This document shows positions 1 to 8,562 of a stretch of 36,414 bases of DNA, in pieces. The stretch's first letter is position 1. Each line of letters opens with the position of its first letter. The notes beneath the pieces are model-generated. The model had not been told where the DNA came from. It made no database searches and saw nothing but the letters and a program-made list of their open reading frames with translations. Location of the stretch: positions 1-36,414 of the forward strand of contig CANQXQ010000003.1 in the NCBI GenBank assembly GCA_947627845.1, in the 5' to 3' direction. Both the position numbers and the translations under genes were made by a program. Source of the DNA: an uncultured Bacilli bacterium (lineage in GTDB: Bacteria > Bacillota_I > Bacilli_A > RF39 > UBA660).

Positions 1-24
1 TTTAAATGTAATTGACTAAATGTC

Positions 25-360
25 TTGTTTTCTTATAATATAAGAGTAATTTTTGAAAAGTTGGAGGTTAATTTTTTACTCCAAAACTTAGATAAATTAA
101 AAGATTATTTAAGAGACTATGAATTAACTGACAGTAATGGCAATACTTATTTAACTGGTGAAAAAAGAATATATATTCCCTTTTTTATAACTATTAAAAA
201 TGGAGGTATAGTTGAAGCAAAAGGAATAAGTAGAATCTTAGAAGAAGGACAAACTAAATATTCTGAAATGACTGAAAACCAATATAATGATTTTTATGAA
301 ACATTTAGTAAAATATATACCTCTAGTAATACTTGTCCTATTAATGAAGAATGTAATTAA
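25..360 (+). pseudogene. Probable truncated thioredoxin-like protein remnant (C-terminal part only)
   Basis: ORF opens on TTG after an in-frame stop at 13-15. The protein has a thioredoxin-like beta strand ('IPFFITIKNGGIVEAKGI') but no N-terminal CxxC, and ends with a Cys pair. Family assignment is tentative. Confidence 0.35.
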
Positions 361-431
361 ATGCATATTAACAAGTACTATGCAAAATCTATTTTTGATA
401 TAATATTTTGATTGAAATATATTAATATAAG

Positions 432-477
432 AAGTTAATGCAAGTTTATTTCTTAAGCTTTTGTATTAACTTTTTTA
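432..477 (+). terminator. Rho-independent terminator
   Basis: AAGTTAATGCAA (432-443) pairs with TTGTATTAACTT (461-472) with one G-U pair, followed by a T run. Confidence 0.65.
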
Positions 478-561
478 ATAATAAAAGAATTGCTAAAAAA
501 ATAATAATAACCAAAAAATGCTCTATAAAAATTAAGAAAATGTGTTAAAAAAATAGCAAAA

Positions 562-604
562 TTTTAACATATTCCTTGCATATGTTAAAAAAATAGTATA
601 AAAT
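562..604 (+). promoter_or_regulatory. Promoter/operator of fic gene
   Basis: Perfect 11-bp inverted repeat TTTTAACATAT (562-572)/ATATGTTAAAA (580-590) overlapping a TTGCAT (576-581) -35-like element, with TAAAAT (599-604) at 17-bp spacing. Confidence 0.5.
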
Positions 605-627
605 TATATATAAGGAGATGTCTAACA

Positions 628-1683
628 ATGAAGTTATTACCATTTAATGATTATGATTTAAAAACCCCAAAAATACTTGAAGCATTAAATGAAGCTTCCA
701 GATCACTTGCTGAATTAAAAGGCTTTGCTAATTCCATTCCCAATCAACATATTTTAATTAATGCTATTACTATTAATGAAGCCAAGGATAGTAGTGCTAT
801 AGAAAATATTGTGACTACCCATGATAGTATTTATAAAGTATTAACCGAAAGTGGATTTAAAGATGAGTCTGCTAAAGAAGTTGTTGATTATAGAAGTGCT
901 ATTTGGCGCGGGTATGAAGTAATAAAAGAAAAAGGATTTATATCAACTAATATTTTAGTGGAACTTCAAGAAATTATTGAACACAACAAAGCTGGGATAA
1001 GAAAAAATCCTGGTACGAAATTAGTTAATAGTAAAACGCCAGAGGTAATTTATACTCCCCCTCAAGCAGAAAAAGAAATTAGAGATTTATTGAAAAATCT
1101 TGAAGATTATATTAATGAAAAGAATGACGATGTAGATCCATTAATTAAAATGGCTTTAATTCATTATCAATTTGAATCTATCCATCCCTTTTACGATGGA
1201 AATGGTAGAACAGGAAGAATATTAAATGTTTTATATTTAGTATTAAATAATCTTTTGGATAGTCCAATTCTTTATTTAAGTAATTATATTAACAAAAATA
1301 AAGAACAATACTATAAATTATTTACTGAATTTAGAGAAAATAATAACTATGAAGATTGGATTATCTATATATTAAAAGGAATTGAAGAAACATCTAAAAA
1401 AACAATTCAATTAATTAAACAAATTCAAAATGAAATGGAATCTTATAAAGAAGATTTTATGACAAAATTGCCTAAAATATATTCTGATGAATTATTATAC
1501 TCTTTATTCTTTGAAGTTTATACTCGAATTAATTATATTGAAAATAGATGTGGTGTAACAAGACAAACCGCCGCTACATATTTAAATAGTTTAGTAGATG
1601 CAGGATTACTTGAAATCGAAAAAGTAGGAAGAGAAAGTATTTATAAAAATAAAAGATTAATTGATTTATTAAGTAAATTTTAA
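628..1683 (+). CDS. fic: Fic family protein (class II, N-terminal inhibitory helix, C-terminal winged HTH)
   Basis: Fic motif HPFYDGNGRTGR; inhibitory-helix-like SSAIEN; C-terminal HTH-like 'GVTRQTAATYLNSLVDAGLLEIEKVGRESIY'. Confidence 0.93.
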   Translation: MKLLPFNDYDLKTPKILEALNEASRSLAELKGFANSIPNQHILINAITINEAKDSSAIENIVTTHDSIYKVLTESGFKDESAKEVVDYRSAIWRGYEVIKEKGFISTNILVELQEIIEHNKAGIRKNPGTKLVNSKTPEVIYTPPQAEKEIRDLLKNLEDYINEKNDDVDPLIKMALIHYQFESIHPFYDGNGRTGRILNVLYLVLNNLLDSPILYLSNYINKNKEQYYKLFTEFRENNNYEDWIIYILKGIEETSKKTIQLIKQIQNEMESYKEDFMTKLPKIYSDELLYSLFFEVYTRINYIENRCGVTRQTAATYLNSLVDAGLLEIEKVGRESIYKNKRLIDLLSKF

Positions 1684-1746
1684 ATATATCATCCCAATAA
1701 CTAGTAAAAAGTTCAGTGAAGTTTTAGAATAATTGAAAAATAAAAA

Positions 1747-1806
1747 CTCTTTCTAATATAATATTTGAATGCAACCGCCAGGAAGCAATAATAATATTAG
1801 AAAGAG
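1747..1806. repeat. 13-bp perfect inverted repeat (CTCTTTCTAATAT / ATATTAGAAAGAG) with 34-nt loop
   Basis: Direct reading: arms 1747-1759 and 1794-1806. Confidence 0.7.
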
Positions 1807-2146
1807 AACGCTTATGAAAAATATTCAAATAAAACGATATAAAAAGTTTAACACATAACCAATGAAATTGCAAATGTCATATAATATTTGCTCCAAAATA
1901 TATCGTTGCAATTATGAAAAATACTTTATATTAATATGCATTGCTTGAAGTAATGGAACATTTATCATCCTTTGTAAAGGGAAATATTATTATATAAAAA
2001 AATAATATTAAGAATGCTATGACACAAAAAAGTTCTAGCTAAAGTAGAGTATTTCCTAACTAAAAAATAATTATAAATTTTTTCTCAATTTACATCTTTA
2101 TACCTCCATGATATACTATTATTATAAAATGAAAGGAAAATATAAT

Positions 2147-3121
2147 ATGTGTACTGCAATAACTTATAATACTAAAGATCATTACTTTGGAAGGAATTTA
2201 GATTTGGAGTATTCTTATAAAGAAACCGTGACCATAACTCCTCGAAATTATTCTTTTAAATTTCGGAAAGCCAAAGAAATAAAAAATCATTATGCTCTTA
2301 TCGGCATGGCTTATGTTGCTGATAATTACCCTTTATATTATGATGCTATTAATGAAAAAGGTTTAGGGATGGCTGGTTTAAACTTTCCCAAGAATGCTGC
2401 ATATAAAGAATTAGAAAAGAGTAAAGATAATATTGCTCCCTTTGAATTTATTCCTTGGGTTTTATCGCAATGTGCTAATCTTGAAGAAGCCAAAGAATTA
2501 TTAACTACGATTAATATTGCTCAAATTAATTTTAGCGAAGAATTACCGGCATCACCCCTCCATTGGATTATTGCTGATCAAGAAAAATCCCTTACGGTTG
2601 AATGTGTAAAAGAGGGTTTAAAAATATATGATAACCCCGTCGGAGTTTTAACTAATAATCCTCCTTTTGACATGCAAATGTTTAATTTAAATAATTATAT
2701 GAACTTATCAATTGAACCCCCTATAAATAACTTTTCAAAAAATTTAGAATTTGATACTTATAGTCGTGGCTTGGGCGCTTTAGGTTTACCTGGTGATTTG
2801 TCTTCAGCCTCACGCTTTGTTAAAGCAAGCTTTACCAAAATGAATTCTTTATCAGGTTCTTCCGAGAAAGAAAGTATTAGCCAATTTTTCCATATTTTAA
2901 AATCCGTGGAACAACAAAGAGGTTGTGTTCATATGGGCGGTGATAAATACGAAATAACTATTTATAGTTCATGTTGTAATATGGACAAAGGAATATATTA
3001 TTATACAACTTATGATAATAGTCAAATTACAGGTATAGATATGCATAAAGAAAACTTAGATGGTGCTAATTTAATTAATTATGATTTAATTAAAGATGAA
3101 CAAATATTAATGCAAAATTAA
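2147..3121 (+). CDS. Choloylglycine hydrolase family protein (bile salt hydrolase / penicillin V acylase-like Ntn hydrolase)
   Basis: Starting at ATG 2147 (GAAAGGA upstream) gives MCTAITY with nucleophile Cys2; also GRNLDLE, GMAGLNFP, LTNNPPF, ASRFVKA. The ORF-track start at 2108 would bury the Cys. Confidence 0.92.
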   Translation: MCTAITYNTKDHYFGRNLDLEYSYKETVTITPRNYSFKFRKAKEIKNHYALIGMAYVADNYPLYYDAINEKGLGMAGLNFPKNAAYKELEKSKDNIAPFEFIPWVLSQCANLEEAKELLTTINIAQINFSEELPASPLHWIIADQEKSLTVECVKEGLKIYDNPVGVLTNNPPFDMQMFNLNNYMNLSIEPPINNFSKNLEFDTYSRGLGALGLPGDLSSASRFVKASFTKMNSLSGSSEKESISQFFHILKSVEQQRGCVHMGGDKYEITIYSSCCNMDKGIYYYTTYDNSQITGIDMHKENLDGANLINYDLIKDEQILMQN

Positions 3122-3134
3122 GAAATTTAAACCA

Positions 3135-3171
3135 AAAGCAAATTTTAAAAATATTTAAGATTTGCTTTTTT
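3135..3171 (+). terminator. Rho-independent terminator
   Basis: AAAGCAAAT ... ATTTGCTTTTTT. Confidence 0.7.
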
Positions 3172-3277
3172 CATGCTATAATCATAAATAGCAACCAAAT
3201 TTATCATTAAAACAACCCAAAAGTGATAGTTTGCAACCGGTAGAAATAATAAAATAAGAAAAAGAAAGGAGAAAAAA

Positions 3278-4789
3278 ATGAATAGTGTATTTGCCGAAAA
3301 TTTAAAAAAAATTCGAAAAGATCATAATTTATCTCAAGAACAGTTAGCGGAAGAATTAGGAGTATCAAGACAAGCCATCTCGAAATGGGAGTCTGCTCTT
3401 GCTTACCCCGAAATGGACAAAATAATTGCTTTATGTGATAAATTTAATTTAAATATTGATGATTTACTTCATAAAGATATTAAGGAAGTTAAAGGGGAAG
3501 AAGAAACTAAAAATAATTTAAATAAATATATTGATGATTTCTTAAAGTTTATTACTGATACTCTAAATTTCTTTTGCAATATGAATTTTAAAAGTAAAAT
3601 AAAATGTCTTTTTGAACAAGTTTTAATAATTAGTTTTTTAGTTATTTTATCAGTTCTTTTTTACTTTTTTGCTAATCATATTTTAATGGGTATAATTTCT
3701 TTTTTACCCCTTAAAATTAATCATATTTTAAAATCAATTTTTGATGGTATAATCTTCTTTATATTAGGTTTAATATCATTAATCATATTTATTCATATTT
3801 TTAAAACTAGATACTTAAATTATTATTTAAATATTAAAATTTCTAATGAAATACCTCAAGATAAATCTAATGAAATACCCCAAGACAACCTTAAAGAAAA
3901 AACACCCAAAATTGCTTTAAAAAACGAAACTAGTAAAATAATTATTAGAGACCCCGAGACTAGTGAATATAGTTTTATTAAAGGCTTATTTAAATTTATT
4001 ATTGGTATAATTAAGTTTTTTGCTTTATTTTTATTATTGTTTTTAAGTTTCAGTTTAATTGGTTTATTTTGTAGTTTAATTTTAAGCTTTTTAATCTGGA
4101 AAACTGGTTTATTTTTCGTTGGTTTACTTACTTTAATTATCTCTATATCTAGTCTAAATATCATTTTAATTTTAATTATCTTAAACTTTATCTTTAATCG
4201 TAAAACTGAAAAGAAAAAAATGATTTGGTCTTTTCTTATTTCATTAATATTTTTAGGAATAAGTATTGGTTTAATTTTAATAGGTTCTCTAAACTTTAAT
4301 ATTGTTAAAAGTAATAATATTAAGACTAATACTCTTGAATATAATATGCAAGATGATTTATTTTTCACTTCCTATACTAATATTGAATATTTTGAAACAG
4401 ATATTGATAATCTAAAAATTGAATATCAAGTTTATAACTTATGTGATTTAAAACTTGAAGATGATATATATAATGGTATTCATTTAACAACTATCTGCTC
4501 TAATTATATTCCAATTATAAAAGATATTATTAATAATTTAAATCATAAACAATTATTAGACTTAAACTATGATTTCCAAAGTCTTAAAATATATGCTTCC
4601 CATGAAAATATTTTAAAGTTAAAAGAGAACTTTAATAATCATTATCAAAAATTAAATGCTTATGATGACGAAATAAATAATTATGAAAACATTATTAGTG
4701 AATATGAAGATAAAATAACTTCTTATGAAACCAAAATTCAAGAATTAGAAATCCAACTATTAGAATATAATCAAAAAAATTGTGAATAA
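3278..4789 (+). CDS. XRE-family HTH protein with multiple transmembrane helices and C-terminal coiled coil
   Basis: N-terminal HTH 'LSQEQLAEELGVSRQAISKWESALAYPEMDKI'; several hydrophobic segments; C-terminal heptad-like 'YENIISEYEDKITSYETKIQELEIQLLEY'. Confidence 0.85.
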   Translation: MNSVFAENLKKIRKDHNLSQEQLAEELGVSRQAISKWESALAYPEMDKIIALCDKFNLNIDDLLHKDIKEVKGEEETKNNLNKYIDDFLKFITDTLNFFCNMNFKSKIKCLFEQVLIISFLVILSVLFYFFANHILMGIISFLPLKINHILKSIFDGIIFFILGLISLIIFIHIFKTRYLNYYLNIKISNEIPQDKSNEIPQDNLKEKTPKIALKNETSKIIIRDPETSEYSFIKGLFKFIIGIIKFFALFLLLFLSFSLIGLFCSLILSFLIWKTGLFFVGLLTLIISISSLNIILILIILNFIFNRKTEKKKMIWSFLISLIFLGISIGLILIGSLNFNIVKSNNIKTNTLEYNMQDDLFFTSYTNIEYFETDIDNLKIEYQVYNLCDLKLEDDIYNGIHLTTICSNYIPIIKDIINNLNHKQLLDLNYDFQSLKIYASHENILKLKENFNNHYQKLNAYDDEINNYENIISEYEDKITSYETKIQELEIQLLEYNQKNCE

Positions 4790-4804
4790 ATTATCAAAAA
4801 ACAT

Positions 4805-4833
4805 TTGCGAAAAATTTCTAAAAATAGTATAAT
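4805..4833 (+). promoter_or_regulatory. Sigma-A-type promoter (TTGCGA-N17-TATAAT)
   Basis: TTGCGA 4805-4810, TATAAT 4828-4833, 17-bp spacing. Confidence 0.7.
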
Positions 4834-4854
4834 TTATAAGTCTGATCCAGCATA

Positions 4855-4892
4855 ATGCGTAAAAACAAGACAAGTTTTACGCATCTTTTTTT
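4855..4892 (+). terminator. Intrinsic terminator/attenuator hairpin upstream of MATE gene
   Basis: ATGCGTAAAA(A)C ... GTTTTACGCAT followed by C and seven T. Confidence 0.75.
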
Positions 4893-4942
4893 GCCTTAAA
4901 AAGGCTAATTGGATTGATTTTCCATTAAAAGGAGGAAGAAAT

Positions 4943-6913
4943 ATGGAAAAAAATAATAAATTTTTAGGGGAAGAAAAAATAACTAAATTGCTATTTAAAT
5001 TTTCTATTCCCTGTATTTTATCTCTACTAATTAGTTCTTTATATAATATAGTAGATCAAATCTTTATCGGCCATAGTTCTTTAGGCTATTTAGGAAATGC
5101 CGCGACTGGTGTTGTTTACCCCATCACAATTATTGCCGTTGCTTTTGCTTGGTGTTTTGGTGATGGTGCCGCCGCTTATTTATCTTTATGTCAAGGAAGA
5201 GGAGATACTAAAAATGCGCATCAAGCTATAGGTAATAGTTTAATAATAACATTCGTTACCAGTATTTTATTTCTTATTTTAGGCTTCATTTTTAAAGATA
5301 AATTATTATATCTTTTTGGAGCCAGTTCTAAAAGTATTAAGCTTGCTCGCGATTATTATACTATTATATTAAGTGGCATACCAATATATATGTTAGGTAA
5401 TAGTATGAATGGTATTATGCGTGCAGATGGTTCTCCTAAATTTTCTATGCTTGCTACGACGATTGGAGCTATTACCAATATTATTTTAGATCCTATCTTT
5501 ATCTTTGGCTTTAATTGGGGAATTAAAGGAGCCGCGTACGCTACCGTAATTGGACAAATAGCTACTTTAATTATTTCTGTTATTTACTATTTAAAACCCC
5601 AAACTTTTAAATTAATAAAAGCTAGTTTCAAAATTAATTTTTCAATTTTTAAAAATGTTATCAAATTAGGTATTTCTACTTTTATTACTCAAATTAGTAT
5701 AGTCATTATTTCTTTAGTCTGTAATATTATGTTAGCTAAATATGGCGCTCAAAGTAAATATGGGGCTGATATTCCTATTGCTGTTATTGGTATAGCTATG
5801 AAAGTATTTTCTATTGTCATTAATATTATTGTTGGTATTATTTTAGGGGCTCAACCTATCTTTGGTTATAACTATGGAGCTAGAAATATCGCCCGGGTAA
5901 AAGAAACATTTAAAAAAGTAGTTATTGCTTCTTTAATTGTTGGGGTATTTTTTACTGCAATTTTTGAACTATGTCCTCGTTTAATTATTAGTATCTTTGG
6001 TACTAATGATAGTTTATATTTGGAATTTGCCGTATTAACCTTTAGATTATTTTTAATGCTTGTAACCTTTACTTGTTTAATCAAAATGAGTTCTATTTTC
6101 TTTCAAGCTGTAGGTAATCCTGTAAAATCCGCAATTGCTTCTCTTGCTCGTGATATTCTATTCTTTGTGCCATTAGTTCTAATCTTACCTAAATATATAG
6201 GTATCAAAGGGGTTTTATTAGCATCACCCATTGCTGATTTTTTAGGTATTATTGTTACAATTATTTTAATTTATAATTTCTTTGCTAAATTAACTGTTAA
6301 AACTATAGCTCAAGATAATGTCTATTTAAAAAATTCTCATCCCGGAGTTATTGTTACAATTGCTCGTGAGCATGGTTCTCAAGGTAAAGCTATTGGCGAA
6401 CTTGTTGCCCAAAAATTAAACATTCCTTACTATTATAAAGAAATGACTGCCCTAGCTGCTAAAGAAAGTGGCCTAGATAAAGAATTTATTTCTAATCTTA
6501 ATCATAGTCAAGATATAATGCATGATTTATATTTAACAACATCTCCTGTAAAATATGCAATAGAAGCCCAAGAAAAAGTTCTAAAAAAGATTGCCGAAAA
6601 AGGTTCATGTGTTATTGTTGGGCGTGCTGCCGATTATGTTTTAAGAGATAATCCTAATGTTATAAAAATCTTTATATATGCTCCTAAAGAATATCGAATT
6701 AAAAATATTATGGAAATGTATCATGATACTAAAGAAAAAGCCCAAAAAAATATTGAAATATCTGATAAAAATAGAGCAACCTATTATGAATTAATTTCTA
6801 CTCAAAAATGGGCAAATCCTGAAAATTATGATTTATGTATCACCTCAAAATTAGGCAAAGAAAAAACTGCCGAAATAATATGTGATTATCTTAAAAAAAT
6901 AAACCCAATGTGA
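4943..6913 (+). CDS. MATE family efflux transporter with C-terminal cytidylate-kinase-like domain (fusion)
   Basis: N-terminal MATE (SIPCILSLLISSLYNIVDQIFIGH; IMRADGSPKFSM). C-terminal 'VIVTIAREHGSQGKAIGELVAQKLNIPYYYKEM...CVIVGRAADYVLRDNPNVIKIFIYAPKEYRI', resembling the cytidylate kinase-like family. Confidence 0.9.
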   Translation: MEKNNKFLGEEKITKLLFKFSIPCILSLLISSLYNIVDQIFIGHSSLGYLGNAATGVVYPITIIAVAFAWCFGDGAAAYLSLCQGRGDTKNAHQAIGNSLIITFVTSILFLILGFIFKDKLLYLFGASSKSIKLARDYYTIILSGIPIYMLGNSMNGIMRADGSPKFSMLATTIGAITNIILDPIFIFGFNWGIKGAAYATVIGQIATLIISVIYYLKPQTFKLIKASFKINFSIFKNVIKLGISTFITQISIVIISLVCNIMLAKYGAQSKYGADIPIAVIGIAMKVFSIVINIIVGIILGAQPIFGYNYGARNIARVKETFKKVVIASLIVGVFFTAIFELCPRLIISIFGTNDSLYLEFAVLTFRLFLMLVTFTCLIKMSSIFFQAVGNPVKSAIASLARDILFFVPLVLILPKYIGIKGVLLASPIADFLGIIVTIILIYNFFAKLTVKTIAQDNVYLKNSHPGVIVTIAREHGSQGKAIGELVAQKLNIPYYYKEMTALAAKESGLDKEFISNLNHSQDIMHDLYLTTSPVKYAIEAQEKVLKKIAEKGSCVIVGRAADYVLRDNPNVIKIFIYAPKEYRIKNIMEMYHDTKEKAQKNIEISDKNRATYYELISTQKWANPENYDLCITSKLGKEKTAEIICDYLKKINPM

Positions 6914-6942
6914 TATAATTATAATGAAAGGAAAATTAAATT

Positions 6943-7509
6943 ATGAAAAAAAATATTACTACCACTGAAGCAATATTTCCCATGCCTGTATTAATGATTG
7001 CCACTTATAATGATGATGACACCGTTAATGTCATGAATGCAGCTTGGGGAACAATGCTTGAAAGAAATCAAATATTATTAAATTTAAGTGAAACTCATAA
7101 AACAGTTCAAAATATTAAAAAAAGGAAAGCTTTTACTGTAAGCCTTGCTGATAGTAAACATGTAAAAGAAGCTGATTATTTTGGTCTAGTCTCTGGCCAT
7201 AATACTCCCAATAAATTTGTAAGTAGTGGTCTTACTGCGACTAAATCTCTTAATGTTGATGCCCCAGTTATAAATGAATTTCCTATTTGTCTAGAATGTA
7301 CTTATCTAACAAGTGGCAATGATGAATATAATTATGGTGTTATTGGGAAAGTAGTTAATACTCTTGCAGATGAAAGTATTATGACTAATGATAATATTGA
7401 TTTAGCTAAAGCTAATATTATTGCTTTTGATCCTTTTACTCATGGTTATTACGAAGTTAATAAAAGAGTAGGAAATGCCTTTAAAGATGGCTTGGAATTA
7501 AAAAAATAA
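6943..7509 (+). CDS. Flavin reductase family protein (flavoredoxin-like)
   Basis: 'IFPMPVLMIATYNDDDTVNVMNAAWGTMLERNQILLNLSETHKTVQNI...FTVSLAD' is typical of flavin reductase-like FMN-binding domains. Confidence 0.88.
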   Translation: MKKNITTTEAIFPMPVLMIATYNDDDTVNVMNAAWGTMLERNQILLNLSETHKTVQNIKKRKAFTVSLADSKHVKEADYFGLVSGHNTPNKFVSSGLTATKSLNVDAPVINEFPICLECTYLTSGNDEYNYGVIGKVVNTLADESIMTNDNIDLAKANIIAFDPFTHGYYEVNKRVGNAFKDGLELKK

Positions 7510-7854
7510 ATGACTCGTGAAGAAATATTTACCTATGTTTTAACTAAATATCAAACTATTCCTCAATATAAATGGCCTAAATACCCACTATATGCAGTTT
7601 TAGAACATACTAATAAAAAATGGTATGGGCTAATTATGAATATTGAGAAAAATAAATTAGGCTTAAATGGGGAAGCCCAAATTGATATTTTAAATGTTAA
7701 AGTTCCCCCAGAATTAGTAGGTAGTTTAAGAATGAATAAAGGATTTTTAAAAGCCTATCACATGAATAAAGAACATTGGGTAACAATCATTTTAAATGAA
7801 GTTGATCAAAATAAAATTAAAGAATTAATTGATTTAAGTTATGATTTAACTTAA
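7510..7854 (+). CDS. MmcQ/YjbR family DNA-binding protein
   Basis: 'YPLYAVLEHTNKKWYGLIMNI...HMNKEHWVTIILN...LIDLSYDLT' pattern of the YjbR family. Confidence 0.85.
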   Translation: MTREEIFTYVLTKYQTIPQYKWPKYPLYAVLEHTNKKWYGLIMNIEKNKLGLNGEAQIDILNVKVPPELVGSLRMNKGFLKAYHMNKEHWVTIILNEVDQNKIKELIDLSYDLT

Positions 7855-7863
7855 GTCTTAAAT

Positions 7864-7892
7864 AAGCAAATATTTAAAAAATTTGCTTTTTT
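7864..7892 (+). terminator. Rho-independent terminator
   Basis: AAGCAAAT ... ATTTGCTTTTTT. Confidence 0.7.
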
Positions 7893-7986
7893 ATTTTTTA
7901 AAACCTAAATTTTTATTTTTTAAATCTAAACTAATTTCTTATTTTTAATTAAAGTGTTATACTTAAAGAAGATTAGGAGAATACTT

Positions 7987-8487
7987 ATGGAAAAAAAGAA
8001 AAAAGAAATAGTTAAAATGTTATTAAAAGAAAATTTAGAAGAAAAAGATGAAGAAGAAATAATTAATTTATTAGTTGATAGTCCCATTGCGATTGATGTC
8101 GATAAAGAAATAGACTCTAAAATGACTTTTGGCGATAAAGTCGCCGATAAATTATCAGAAATTGCTGGTTCATGGACTTTTATTATTGGATTTAGTATAT
8201 TTCTCTTATTTTGGATCATTTTAAATGGTGTAATTTTAATTAAAGCTATTGATCCATACCCCTTTATTTTATTAAATCTTTTACTCTCATGTTTAGCAGC
8301 TCTTCAAGCTCCAATAATCATGATGAGTCAAAATCGGCAATCTAAAAAAGATACTATTCGTAATAAAAATGATTATCGAACTGATTTAAAAAGTGAACTA
8401 ATTTTAGAGCAATTATATGACCAATTAGAAAAAGTTTTACATAATCAAAAAGAAATATTAAGTTATTTAAAAGATGAAAAAAAATAA
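7987..8487 (+). CDS. DUF1003 domain-containing membrane protein
   Basis: 'GSWTFIIGFSIFLLFWIILN...DPYPFILLNLLLSCLAALQAPIIMMSQNRQ..KD'. Start moved from 7954 to ATG 7987, preceded by TTAGGAGAA. Confidence 0.88.
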   Translation: MEKKKKEIVKMLLKENLEEKDEEEIINLLVDSPIAIDVDKEIDSKMTFGDKVADKLSEIAGSWTFIIGFSIFLLFWIILNGVILIKAIDPYPFILLNLLLSCLAALQAPIIMMSQNRQSKKDTIRNKNDYRTDLKSELILEQLYDQLEKVLHNQKEILSYLKDEKK

Positions 8488-8502
8488 ATTAATTCTTCTT
8501 TA

Positions 8503-8535
8503 GTAACTTAATCGTAACTTTATAAGTAGTATAAT
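8503..8535 (+). promoter_or_regulatory. Promoter with 11-bp-period direct repeats (GTAACTT x2) at the -35 region
   Basis: GTAACTT at 8503-8509 and 8514-8520; TATAAT at 8530-8535. Confidence 0.5.
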
Positions 8536-8562
8536 TTACTATGAAAAAGGAGGAATTTTCTT

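Noticed and set aside
1741-1806. Intact insertion sequence or CRISPR unit
   Set aside because: No transposase ORF, no target-site duplication and no regularly spaced repeats; only inverted repeats remain.
3856-4368. 170-aa minus-strand ORF
   Set aside because: Antisense to the well-supported XRE membrane gene; Lys/Ile-rich low-complexity translation typical of the reverse of AT-rich membrane coding sequence.
4841-4942. Known riboswitch class before the MATE gene
   Set aside because: Only ~15 nt precede the hairpin, too short for a recognised aptamer; no known riboswitch consensus seen.
5872-6084. 70-aa minus-strand ORF
   Set aside because: Antisense within the MATE domain; no motif or ribosome-binding site.
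7926-8219. 97-aa minus-strand ORF
   Set aside because: Antisense to DUF1003 gene; composition artefact.
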